The position numbers and the translations under genes are program-made. Below, piece after piece: positions 35,683 to 44,800 of a DNA stretch of 64,000 bases (the stretch's first letter is position 1; each line of letters begins with the position of its first letter). The stretch comes from Chloroflexaceae bacterium. GTDB lineage: Bacteria; Chloroflexota; Chloroflexia; Chloroflexales; Chloroflexaceae. The stretch is taken from contig JANQID010000022.1 of assembly GCA_028282325.1 (NCBI GenBank), forward strand, positions 1-64,000, in the 5' to 3' direction. The notes below the pieces were generated by a model that worked only from the letters and a program-made list of their open reading frames with translations, was not told the DNA's origin and made no database searches.

Positions 35683-36822
35683 TCACGGCTCGCGTACGCA
35701 GCGGTAGCCATGGCGGGGGTTGCCACCAAGCTTATAGGCGGCGTTCACCGCGCCGTTGTAGGCCACATAGTACCCGCGCCGCTCATCGTACGCATCGGCG
35801 GTCCAGTAGTAGATCACCGGCTGGTCGGCGGCCCAGAGCGGCGATTCCTTATCCGGCAGCACCGCACAATCGACCTGGCTCCGAAACTCGCCCCGCCATA
35901 CGCATCCGGCGGACTCGCCGTGGCGCACGAGCGAGCGCACCACTTCGTCGGTCGTGGGCATACGCCAGATCTCCTGCGGCGTTGCGTGCAGCGTCGTCCC
36001 ATCCCGGCTCAGGTACCGGCAGAGATTGGCGGCGGCCATATCGGTGGACGTGGCAAACCGGACCGTCGCATCATCCCCATCCTCTGGCCCGAAGCCGGGC
36101 TTATCGTCGAAGCCGACCGGCGCAACGCCATAGAGCGCTATGCGTTGCCAAGCAGGGTAGCCTCCCCAGGGTTGGAGCCAGTTCCAGCCTGGCCCTTCCG
36201 GCGCCCAGACCAGCGCGACGCCGTTGCCCTCGATCAGCCGGGCGCTGCGGTTGCCGTCGTCGACGCGGGTAAGCACAATCGGCAGCATCACCGCCGAGGC
36301 ACCGAGAAAGATCAGCAGGGGCAGACCGATGAGCAGGATGTACCGCCAGTTATGCAGCCAGAAAGCAAACGCACGGCGTGGGTCGCGGGATGTGCGGGAT
36401 GGAGCGGATGCGGGGCGGGAAGCGTCTGTCGCCTGGAGTGCCGCGCTACCCTGCGGCTCTATGGACGCAGCCCGGCGGGCAAGCCACCTCTGGATCAGCC
36501 CATCGGCGAGGAAGGCCGCGCCGACCAGCGCAATCGCCAGGAAGATCGGCGCAACCCCGCTCCCGAAGAAGAGGAAGGCGCCGAGAGCAAGCGCGATGAT
36601 CAGCGACCCGCCGCCGATCGGCCAGCGGAAGGCGATCAGGGCCGGGATAAGGGTCAGGGCCGTTGGTGCGAGGTAGGGCAGGCGGTTGTACCATGCGCCC
36701 CACCAGCCCTCGTGATACATCTCCCCGACGCCCCAATAGCTCCAGAACGCGGTAAAAGCAATCATCAGCAGCGAGGCGAACCAGCCCGGCAGGCAGAGCA
36801 AGATCTGCGTGAAGCGTTGCAT
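35683..36822 (-). CDS. Membrane protein with Lcl/DUF1566-like C-terminal domain
   Basis: A 379-residue protein. Residues 1-115 hold about four membrane helices. A polar, Ser/Ala/Arg-rich linker follows, then another helix (YILLIGLPLLIFLGASAVMLPIVL, about residues 165-190). The C-terminal 180 residues look like an Lcl/DUF1566 or formylglycine-enzyme-like fold (WRMPTTDEVVRSLV, IYYWTADAYDERRGYYVAYNG, closing RCVRE). The sulfatase-modifying cysteines cannot be assigned. GGAGGAG is 10 nt before the ATG at 36822. Likely an extracytoplasmic binding module on a membrane base; function unknown. Confidence 0.7.
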   Translation of the reverse strand: MQRFTQILLCLPGWFASLLMIAFTAFWSYWGVGEMYHEGWWGAWYNRLPYLAPTALTLIPALIAFRWPIGGGSLIIALALGAFLFFGSGVAPIFLAIALVGAAFLADGLIQRWLARRAASIEPQGSAALQATDASRPASAPSRTSRDPRRAFAFWLHNWRYILLIGLPLLIFLGASAVMLPIVLTRVDDGNRSARLIEGNGVALVWAPEGPGWNWLQPWGGYPAWQRIALYGVAPVGFDDKPGFGPEDGDDATVRFATSTDMAAANLCRYLSRDGTTLHATPQEIWRMPTTDEVVRSLVRHGESAGCVWRGEFRSQVDCAVLPDKESPLWAADQPVIYYWTADAYDERRGYYVAYNGAVNAAYKLGGNPRHGYRCVREP

Positions 36823-36906
36823 CGCATCGGCTCCTCCAAAGGGTTGACACACCACCCACTTCTGTATAGCCAGCCAGCATGAGAGCCTGAGAGAAATGTA
36901 TCGTCT

Positions 36907-36915
36907 ATTATACCA
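36907..36915 (-). promoter_or_regulatory. Extended -10 promoter of the Lcl-like membrane protein gene
   Basis: TGGTATAAT on the minus strand, about 85 nt before the start codon. Confidence 0.5.
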
Positions 36916-36971
36916 TCCTTGCTAGAGCGGTATCCGATGGCCCCATTCGATAGTGTCAACACGCCTTCGTG

Positions 36972-36980
36972 TGCTATAAT
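36972..36980 (+). promoter_or_regulatory. Extended -10 promoter facing the radC remnant
   Basis: TGCTATAAT on the plus strand, pointing into the decayed radC region. It may be the old radC promoter. Confidence 0.4.
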
Positions 36981-37140
36981 GGAACAACAGCCCGAGACGA
37001 GCGAATACACCGTAGACTGCTACATGCTGCGCGCGATCAGTGTACGCCCGAACGCAGCCGGGGCGGTTTGTCGTGCCGCGGCAAAGCGAATGCCTGGACG
37101 ATTGCATCGGTGAGAGGGGCAAAGCAGGATAGCGACCTCG

Positions 37141-37353
37141 GTGCTCGCCACCAAGGTGCTCAAGCGCAACGCCGCGGATCCGATTGTGTACCACAACCAC
37201 ACCAGCGGCACGGTCGACGCATTCCCCGAGGGCATCCTGGTTACCAGGCAGATCGTAGAGGTCGGCAAGCTCCTTGACACGGAGGTGCTTGATCCTGGGC
37301 AAGGGTCGTTGGCTCTCAACGCGAGAAAAGGGATTAGGCTTTATACGAGCTAA
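37141..37353 (+). pseudogene. RadC-like (JAB/MPN domain) gene fragment
   Basis: One frame encodes the conserved RadC region with the JAMM-type motif (IVYHNHTSG, then ILVTRQIVEVGKLLDTEVLD). The expected continuation (ILGKGRWLSTREKGLGF) appears in the next frame from about 37280, so there is a frameshift. The usual SxxD of the metal site is changed (the Asp/Glu after FPE is Gly). The N-terminal half of RadC is missing. It lies at the left edge of the AT-richer accessory island. From here to 37598 nothing else is recognisable. Confidence 0.7.
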
Positions 37354-37598
37354 ATACACGATCACCCCGCAGTGGTACAGTGCCACTGTGAGTTGCTTCG
37401 TTTCTCGACACACGTGTATTCAATCTCGATCTCTGTCCAGTGACTTACTTCGCTCCAGGACGTTCTTACGCACACTTTGGCTAAGAACCTGCAAGTTAGA
37501 AGCCGATGAGAGCACGAGCGCCGCGGCTCCTGCGCGAACACCTCGCACTAGTTAGCGCAGCGGTGTGGCGCTTTCGTTGCTCATCGTGACACTTTTTG

Positions 37599-37617
37599 GC
37601 ATCAGTGATGCTAAAAT
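37599..37617 (+). promoter_or_regulatory. Palindromic operator and -10 box of the HTH/protease gene
   Basis: GCATCA-G-TGATGC (37599-37611) is a perfect palindrome directly next to TAAAAT (37612-37617). The position suggests autoregulation by the HTH domain encoded 34 bp downstream. Confidence 0.5.
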
Positions 37618-37650
37618 AGAAGGTAGCTGAGAAGACTAGGAGTTGGCAGG

Positions 37651-38841
37651 TTGAGCATGCCAGTAGTAAACCCAAAAGTTTTGATATGGGCGCGCGAAAC
37701 GGCAGGCTTATCGCTTGAGGATGCTGCGCACGCACTTGGTCTTAATGACACCCAAACGAAAACGGGTAAGGAGAAGCTTGCTGCATTTGAGGCTGGTGAA
37801 GAAAGCCCTACACGACAGTTGCTTTTGAAGATGTCGAACAAGTATCGGCGTTCCCTCCTCGTATTCTACCTGGATACTCCTCCAGTGAAGGGTGATCGAG
37901 GACAAGATTTTCGCGTACTTCCAGGTGGACACTCGGAAGATGATGCATTGCTAGACGCACTCATTCGTGATCTAAAAAGCCGTCAAGCCCTTGTGAAATC
38001 CCTGCTTGAGGATGAAGACGCAGAAAAACTTACCTTCGTTGGTTCCGCCCGTATGACCCAAGGGGTGGAAATCGTTGCACGAAACATTCGTTCAATCATA
38101 GACTTTAGCTTAGAGAAGTTTCGCGCAGGGAGAACTGCAGAAGACGCCTTCTCTTATCTTCGAGATCGTATCGAGAGCATGGGTATCTTTGTTCTCCTTG
38201 CTGGCAACTTAGGAAGCCATCATACAAAAATTCCCGTTGAAACATTTCGTGGTTTTGCAATAGCTGATCCAATAGCTCCATTCATAGTAATTAACGACCA
38301 GGATGTCAAGGCGGCCTGGTCCTTTACTGCGCTCCATGAAACTACCCATCTCTGGCTTGGTACTACAGGTGTGAGTGGCACGTCGACTGAGGCCACTATT
38401 GAGAAATTCTGCAATGATGTCGCAGGAGCAATTCTACTGCCAACAGTAGAGATGCAGGAGTTACGCGGAATTCAGTTGCTTCCGCTTGGAGATGCCGTTA
38501 ATCAAATCTCGACATTTGCTAGGGCAAGAAAAGTTAGCCGCGCGATGGTTGCATATAAATTGTTGCGATCAAGAAGTATTGACGAAACTAAATGGCATGA
38601 ACTGAATGCTTCCTTACGCCAAGAGTGGCTTGAAGGACAGGCAAAGAAAAGCGAGAAGGACAAATCGATAGAAGGCAGGCCTACTTATTATGTAGTTCGC
38701 CGTCATAGGCTTGGGAAAGCATTATTATATCTTGTTCGTAGTTCGGTTAAAGCTGGCACGCTTACTCCAACGAAAGCAGGTAAGGTGCTTGGTGTCAAAC
38801 CACGAAATGTAGAACCTTTGTTGAAGGATTTCTCAGCTTAA
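37651..38841 (+). CDS. HTH / ImmA-IrrE-family metallopeptidase
   Basis: A 396-residue protein. Residues 10-70 look like an XRE-type helix-turn-helix (ARETAGLSLEDAAHALGL). The ImmA/IrrE (COG2856) peptidase domain has the zinc motif HETTH at about 229-233 and a third ligand candidate Glu251 (ATIEKFCNDVAGAILLP). A C-terminal basic extension from about residue 330 is predicted helical. A TTG at 37651 has AGGAG 8 nt upstream; an ATG two codons later is an alternative. Such proteins commonly cleave or sequester a partner repressor or toxin. The next gene, 11 bp downstream, is a PIN-like toxin candidate. The codons are AT-richer than those of flanking genes, suggesting transfer. Confidence 0.85.
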   Translation: MSMPVVNPKVLIWARETAGLSLEDAAHALGLNDTQTKTGKEKLAAFEAGEESPTRQLLLKMSNKYRRSLLVFYLDTPPVKGDRGQDFRVLPGGHSEDDALLDALIRDLKSRQALVKSLLEDEDAEKLTFVGSARMTQGVEIVARNIRSIIDFSLEKFRAGRTAEDAFSYLRDRIESMGIFVLLAGNLGSHHTKIPVETFRGFAIADPIAPFIVINDQDVKAAWSFTALHETTHLWLGTTGVSGTSTEATIEKFCNDVAGAILLPTVEMQELRGIQLLPLGDAVNQISTFARARKVSRAMVAYKLLRSRSIDETKWHELNASLRQEWLEGQAKKSEKDKSIEGRPTYYVVRRHRLGKALLYLVRSSVKAGTLTPTKAGKVLGVKPRNVEPLLKDFSA

Positions 38842-38852
38842 GGAACTGCTTA

Positions 38853-39356
38853 ATGCTGTACCTCCTTGATGCCAACGTCTTGATTACAGCAAGTAATTCA
38901 TATTATCCAATTGATGTAGTTCCGGAATTTTGGGAATGGCTCTTGCATGCTGGAAAACAAGATCTTGTCAAAATGCCATTTGAGATCATAGAAGAAATTA
39001 AGGCTGGGCGGAAAGAGAATGATCTGTTACTGGACTGGATTAATGACAAAGAGAATGCAAATGCCCTAATGCTTGACGAAGAGGTGCGTATGGATTTGGT
39101 GCAACAGGTGGTCAGCCAGGGTTATGCAGAAGATTTAAGCGATGACGAGATTGAGCAAATTGGACGAGATCCGTTTCTGGTAGCTTACGCGCTCGCAGTG
39201 CCTCCCAGATGTGTTGTTACGATTGAAGTGTCACGACCTAGAAAGAAAAGGCAAAATCGCAAACTTCCCGATGTGTGCAATACTTTCGGTGTCAAGTGGT
39301 GTGATACATTTACGTTCAATCGTGAGCTTGGTTTTCGTACTTCTTGGCGGCGTTGA
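38853..39356 (+). CDS. DUF4411 family PIN-like protein, probable toxin
   Basis: A 167-residue protein matching DUF4411. Acidic residues spaced as in PIN-domain RNases are visible: Asp6 in LLDANVLI, Glu residues in FEIIEEIKAG, Asp in GRDPFLVAYAL and a late Asp (KWCDTF). PIN toxins cut RNA with Mg2+ held by these acids. Pairing with an HTH/COG2856 protein was proposed as a toxin-antitoxin type from comparative genomics (established idea). It shares the AT-rich composition of its neighbour. Confidence 0.82.
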   Translation: MLYLLDANVLITASNSYYPIDVVPEFWEWLLHAGKQDLVKMPFEIIEEIKAGRKENDLLLDWINDKENANALMLDEEVRMDLVQQVVSQGYAEDLSDDEIEQIGRDPFLVAYALAVPPRCVVTIEVSRPRKKRQNRKLPDVCNTFGVKWCDTFTFNRELGFRTSWRR

Positions 39357-39383
39357 CGTAGAGTTACAGCGAATGCCTAAAGT

Positions 39384-40071
39384 TTGAGGAGCGTTTCATT
39401 CGCGCACTGGAACAGGTACCTCAGCAAACCTCTTCCGTCCAACTCCCAGACGTACTCGCATTATCTAGCACCTGAATGGATATGGATGATGGATGAAGAA
39501 GGGTACCTTGACGAAGCTCAGGCTGTCCTTGCGCTCCATATTTTGCCAGAGAACTTCGCGGCTACACTTAGCCATGCGTTCGCTACTGCCCGTACTCTTC
39601 AAACTGAAGAATTCCGTGCTCGTGCCCTGAATGACCTGATCCTCCGCGTCAAGCCTGCTATGCTCTCAAACGCACTCGACGTTGCGCGTAGTATTGAAGA
39701 AGACCAGTATCGTTCCGAAGTCCTCACGGCCCTCGTCCGGCACTTACCGCCGGAGCAACAACCACCGGTATTTGCTGTGGCTTGTCGTATTGCGGATAAG
39801 GAATATTGTGATCTAATACTCCAATCTATTTCAGCGCAGTTACTTTCCGAATTCCTATACCAAACCATATACTAAGATTCCAAGCACCGATGATCCAGAT
39901 TCGATTACTCATCAGAACTTGCCGGCAGAACAAGAAAAGGCATATCTCTCATACAAGGGACATACTGTCCAAGAAATGATATGGGACTTACTAAGGCGTG
40001 GAGTGTGGTTAAGTATGAGACATCAAGTGGTTAAATTTGAGACATCAAGACGTTTATTGATCTGCGCTTAG
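39384..40071 (+). pseudogene. Decayed alpha-helical repeat protein fragment
   Basis: The frame 39384-39875 encodes repeats of the type ALDVARSIEEDQYRSEVLTALVRHLP, seen in HEAT/TPR-like regions of large STAND or NACHT proteins. It stops after LYQTIY. A neighbouring frame continues plausibly (from about PSTDDPDSITHQNLPAEQEK to RRLLICA, stop at 40069), so a frameshift is likely. There is no N-terminal domain and the TTG start is weak. I read it as the remaining end of a larger gene. Confidence 0.5.
40006..40049. repeat. 22-bp tandem direct repeat
   Basis: Two adjacent 22-bp units (40006-40027 and 40028-40049) differ at two positions. The shared core is TGAGACATCAAG. This could be the repeated end of a lost insertion sequence. 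Between here and 40456 nothing else is recognisable. Confidence 0.7.
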
Positions 40072-40456
40072 TCAAGCCCGTGGATTGAAGAATGACTGAT
40101 TCAACGTCGCTGGACTAAAGATTCTTGCTTCAGGGCTTGAATCGAATCAGAAAGCAAGGGTGTATCTGGAGGCAATTATTTCTGCCCGCAGCCACACCAA
40201 ATGCTTAGCCATACTTGCTCCATACCTCCTCCCAGGGCTTGAGCGAACGTGGGCGGCCAGAGGTTGCGCCAGAGCCAGCGGTAGCGGCCTTGCTCGTAAC
40301 GTAGCGGCTCCCATTGGGGTTATCCGTCCCTGGCTCGCCTCGTCGGCAATGTCGGATGGGCGTGACCACCCCGCGATACGCGCTCCACGCGCTGATCGCC
40401 CCGGCGTTGACGAACGCCATCCAACGCCCTACAATAAGCGCACGCTGTTACCGGTT

Positions 40457-40489
40457 ACCTTTTACCTTTTGCCTTTTGCCTTTTGCCTT
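40457..40489. repeat. Heptanucleotide tandem repeat
   Basis: About four and a half copies of a 7-bp unit (ACCTTTT/GCCTTTT) end 17 bp before the methyltransferase start. Because seven is not a multiple of three, copy changes would alter frame for any longer start, or spacing to an upstream promoter. Confidence 0.8.
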
Positions 40490-40505
40490 CGAGAAAGACG
40501 TGCCT

Positions 40506-41657
40506 ATGCCGCGCCGCGCGCGTGAAGACGAGCCAGACCACACCTCACCGCCACTCGATGTTGTCATCCAGGGCGACTGCGTCGACGTGCTGTGCACCCT
40601 GCCGGATGCATCGGTCAACGTCATCTTCGCCGACCCGCCCTACAACCTGCAACTGCGCAACACCTTGCTCCGGCCCAATCAAACGATCGTCGACGGCGTC
40701 GATGACGAGTGGGACCAGTTTAGCGATTTCGCGGACTACGACGCCTTCACCCGCGCCTGGCTGCACGAGTGCCGCCGCGTGCTGCGCGACGACGGCACAA
40801 TCTGGGTGATCGGTTCGTATCACAACATTTTCCGGGTCGGGGCCATGATGCTGGACCTGGGATACTGGGTGTTGAACGATGTCATCTGGCACAAGACCAA
40901 CCCAATGCCGAACTTTCGCGGCACGCGCTTTCAAAACGCGACGGAGACCCTCATCTGGGCCAAGAAATCCGCCGACCAGCAGCGCTATACATTCAACTAC
41001 CACGCGATGAAGCATCTCAACAACGACAAACAGATGCCGAACGTCTGGCACATTCCGCTGTGTACCGGGCCAGAGCGCATCAAGGTCAACGGGAAGAAAG
41101 CCCACTCGACCCAGAAGCCCGAAGCGCTGCTCTACCGCGTGCTCCTCGCGTCGAGCAACCCGCACGACGTGGTGCTCGATCCCTTCTTCGGTTCAGGCAC
41201 GACCGGGGCGGTGGCGAAGCGACTGAGGCGTCACTACATCGGCATCGAACTGGAGACCGAATACATCACGATCGCCCGGCAGCGCATCGACGAACTGAGC
41301 GCGACCCCCGGCGACGACGCTGCACTCATCACGCCCTCTAAGCGATCGGCGCCACGCGTGCATTTTGGCCAGTTGATCGAGTCCCAGTACATCCAGATCG
41401 GCCAGCCGCTCTATTCCCGGCAGCGCGATGTTGTGGCGACGGTGAAAGCCGATTCGCAGCTCCGTTGGGGCGAACACGCGGGTTCCATCCACAACATCGC
41501 CGCGCTCGCCCAGGGCAAATCCGCGTGCAACGGTTGGGAATATTGGTACTACGAGGACGAGGCCGGGAATCTCATCAGCATCGACCGGTTGCGCGAGCAG
41601 TACCGCTCGCAACATCTCATCGCGGAGCAGGACGTCCGAGCAGCGAGTGACGGGTGA
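40506..41657 (+). CDS. CcrM-like adenine-specific DNA methyltransferase
   Basis: A 383-residue beta-class N6-adenine methyltransferase. DPPYNLQL (motif IV) is at residues 43-50 and the SAM motif DPFFGSGTTGA at about 225-235. The segments WVIGSYHNIFRVGAMMLDLGYWVLND and KTNPMPNFRGTRF closely follow the known CcrM sequence. The C-terminal CcrM-type DNA-binding region is complete (PRVHFGQLI, GSIHNIAALAQG, ACNGWEYWYYE). By family, the expected target is GANTC. No restriction enzyme gene is adjacent, so it looks like an orphan methylase. The ATG at 40506 fits the family; ribosome site is weak. Confidence 0.9.
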   Translation: MPRRAREDEPDHTSPPLDVVIQGDCVDVLCTLPDASVNVIFADPPYNLQLRNTLLRPNQTIVDGVDDEWDQFSDFADYDAFTRAWLHECRRVLRDDGTIWVIGSYHNIFRVGAMMLDLGYWVLNDVIWHKTNPMPNFRGTRFQNATETLIWAKKSADQQRYTFNYHAMKHLNNDKQMPNVWHIPLCTGPERIKVNGKKAHSTQKPEALLYRVLLASSNPHDVVLDPFFGSGTTGAVAKRLRRHYIGIELETEYITIARQRIDELSATPGDDAALITPSKRSAPRVHFGQLIESQYIQIGQPLYSRQRDVVATVKADSQLRWGEHAGSIHNIAALAQGKSACNGWEYWYYEDEAGNLISIDRLREQYRSQHLIAEQDVRAASDG

Positions 41658-41721
41658 TGAAACGTACGTTCCGCATTGCAAGGGAGCAGGCAGGAGCGCC
41701 CCTCGATACGCACTCCGCGTC

Positions 41722-41768
41722 TGTCCTGAGTTTATCGAAGGACCTGTCCTGAGCCTGGAGCGAAGGGC
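41722..41768. repeat. Dispersed TGTCCTGAG-type palindromic repeat
   Basis: GTCCTGAGTTTATCGAAGGAC is an imperfect palindrome, followed by a second related unit with TGTCCTGAG and GAGCGAAGGGC. Repeats of this type are scattered in many genomes. Together with the flanking CTCGATACGCACTCCGCG it fills the gap between the methylase and dnaE. Confidence 0.6.
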
Positions 41769-41802
41769 TACTGAGGATGCTCCCGCCACATCACACCTTG
41801 AC

Positions 41803-41822
41803 GGGCGAAAGATGTTTCGCCC
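41803..41822 (-). terminator. Hairpin after dnaE
   Basis: GGGCGAAA and TTTCGCCC form a perfect 8-bp stem with a 4-nt loop, 36 nt past the dnaE stop. No T-run follows. Confidence 0.4.
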
Positions 41823-41857
41823 TAACCCGATTGCGCCGCCCTATCGGCTATTCAAAG

Positions 41858-44800
41858 CTATCGGCCATCCTCCACCGCCGTCGCGCCCAGAACGCCGCGC
41901 AGTTCCTCGATCAGCCCCGACGAGAGCGTCACCGTGTGCTGCGGTTGCAACACCACCGTGCCGATGCCGTTGCACAAGTAGAGCGTCACCCGATCGGGGC
42001 CCTCGCTGGCCCGCAACAGTTGATCGACCTGCTGCATCACCCGCACGTCGGTGTCGTAGTGGTCGGTGCGCGGCAGCCACAGGCGCAATTGCCGCCCGGA
42101 CGGCGCGGGTGGCGGCGGGGGGGCGGCGGGTGCGTTGCTATTGCCGTTGCTCAGGCTTACTCTTGAACGCCCCTTGATCGCGCCGGATGGGGCGGCCGGC
42201 GGGGGCGCGGCGGCAACGGTGACGGCGGCGGGCGCGGTTGCGACGGGCGGCGGCAGCGCGCCGACGATGGCGACATCCTCATCATCGGCGGCGGGCAGCG
42301 TCTCCAGATCGGCGGCATCGGGGGGTAGACCGCCCGCATCCTCGTCCGCGGCGGCATCCCCGCCGAACTGAGCCGGATCAAACGCCGCGCACTGCTCGAC
42401 GATCAACTGCAAACTGTCGCGCCGGTTGTCCACCTTGGCGGTGACGGTCAGCACGGCGTCATCTTGCAACAACGCTTCGTACTGAGCCAGGGCGTCGGGA
42501 AACGCGACCAGCTCGATGTTGCTCTCCAGATCCTCCAGCGTCGCCACCAGCATCGCATCGCCCTTGCGGGTGGCGATCCGGCGCGCGCCGGTGATCATGC
42601 CGACGAAGGTCAGCGTCTTGCCGATGCTCGCCTCAGTGATGTCCCTCAACTGCAACGCACCGTTCAAGCGCACATTGCTCAACGCGCGCGCCATCGGGTG
42701 CTCGGAGACGTAGATGCCGAGCAATTCCTTTTCCCAGGTCAACAGCTCTTTGTGATCGGCCGGCGTCTCGTTGATCGCCGACAGCGGGATCGCCGCCACG
42801 CCGACGTTCTCCGTCGCGCCGCCAAGCATATCGAATATGCTCGCCTGTCCGACTTCGCGCGCCTTCTGCGCATCGGCCCCCACCGCGAGCGCCTGGTCGA
42901 GAATGGCCAGCTTCTGGCGGCGCGTACCAGGCAGCGTGTCCATCGCGCCGGCCTTGATCAGACTCTCCACGGCGCGCTTGTTGATCGTATGCCGATCGAC
43001 GCGCACGCAGAAATCCTCCAATCTCTCGAACGGCCCGCCGGCATCCTGATTGCGGGCGGCGATAATGCCTTCGAGCGGCCCGGTTCCGACATTCTTGATC
43101 GCCGAAAGCCCGAACCGAATGCCACGCTCGCCGTTGGCCAGCGTCTCGATTGTGAAGCCGACACCGCTGTAGTTGACATCCGGCGGCAGCACGAAGATGC
43201 CCAGGCGCAGACACTCATTCACGCTCTTGGCGACATCCTCGGTAACGTCGGCAGACGCCGAGAGCACCGCGGCCATGTATTCGACCGGGTAGTTCACCTT
43301 GAGATAGGCGGTGTGGTAGCTCAACATCCCGTAGAGCGTCGAGTGCGGGCGATTGAACGAATAACCGGCGAAGGGTTGAATCAGCTCCCACAACTCATCG
43401 GCCTGGGCCCGGGTCAGGCCGTTTTTGACACAGCCTTCTTTAAAGCGCGGCTCCTCCTGGGCCATCAATTCGCGCTTTTTCTTCCCGATCGCCTTGAGCA
43501 CGATATACGCATTGCCGAGCGTATACCCGGCGATCGCCTGGAGCAGTTGCATAATCTGCTCCTGGTAGACGATTACGCCGTAGGTATCTTCGAGGATCGG
43601 TTCGAGGATCGGGTGTAGGTAGGTGATGTCGCCGGGATTGTTTTTGTTGTGAATGTAGACCGGGATCTGCTCCAGCGGGCCGGGGCGATAGAGCGCCACC
43701 ATCGCGTAGAGATCCTGCACGCGCGTCGGTTTGAGTTCCTTCAGATAGCGGGTCATGCCCGCCGACTCAAACTGGAACACGTTCGTCGTCTCGCCGCGGC
43801 TCAGGCTCGCGAAGGTTTGCGCGTTGTCAAGCGGTATGTCCGACAACTCCATCCGCTGGCCGGTGGTCTTCTCGATGTAGTTCAGCGCCTCGGCGACGAT
43901 CGAGAGATTGGTCAAGCCGAGGATGTCCATCTTGAGCAGGCCGATCTTGGCGAGCGTCGGGCCTTCGTAGGCCGCCATCACCGCGTTCTCGTCCTTGGTC
44001 GTGCGTTGCAGCGGCACCAACTCTTCGAGCGGATTGCGGCTGACCACCAACCCACAGGCATGCGTGCCGACATTGCGCATGCGCCCTTCGACCTTCTGCG
44101 CCCAGTCGATGACCTCCTTGAGATGCGGCTGGGTCTCGTAGATCTGGCGCAGATCGGGCACACGATCGAGGGCCTTGGCAATCGTCGTTCCCACGGGCAA
44201 CGACGGTACTAGCTTGGCGACGCGGTCCACCTCGTTGAGCGGCACGTCGAGCACGCGCCCGATGTCGCGCAGCGCCGCCTTGGCGCCTAGCGTGCCATAG
44301 GTGATGATCTGCGCGGTGTTCTCGCGACCGTATTTGTCGGCGATGTATTCGAGCACTTCGTGGCGACGGCTGTCGGCGAAGTCCATGTCGATGTCGGGCA
44401 TCTCCAGGCGCTCCCGGCTGAGGAAGCGCTCGAAGAGCAGCTTGTTCACCACCGGATCAACCTCGGTTATGCCCAGGCAGTAGAGCACCAACGACGCGCC
44501 CGCCGAACCGCGCGGCAGGCAGGGGATGCCGCGCGAGCGGGCGAATTTCACGTAATCCCAGACGATCAGCATATAGTCGGGGAAGCCGGTCTGGTTGATC
44601 ACATCCAGCTCGTTGTCGAGCCGGGTCAGGTAGTGCTCCGGCGGCGCGCCGTTGAAGCGGCGCATCAGCCCTTCCTCGCATACCAACCGCAGATACGACG
44701 ACGCATCGTGGCCGGGGGGAATATCGAAGGCCGGCAACTGCACGCGCCCGAATTCGAGATCGAGGTCGCAGAGATCGGCGATGCGGCGGGTGTTTTCCAG

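Noticed and set aside
42464-43618. Long plus-strand frames opposite dnaE (also 44360-45337)
   Set aside because: dnaE is certain on the minus strand; these are GC-driven antisense frames with His/Arg-rich low-information sequence.
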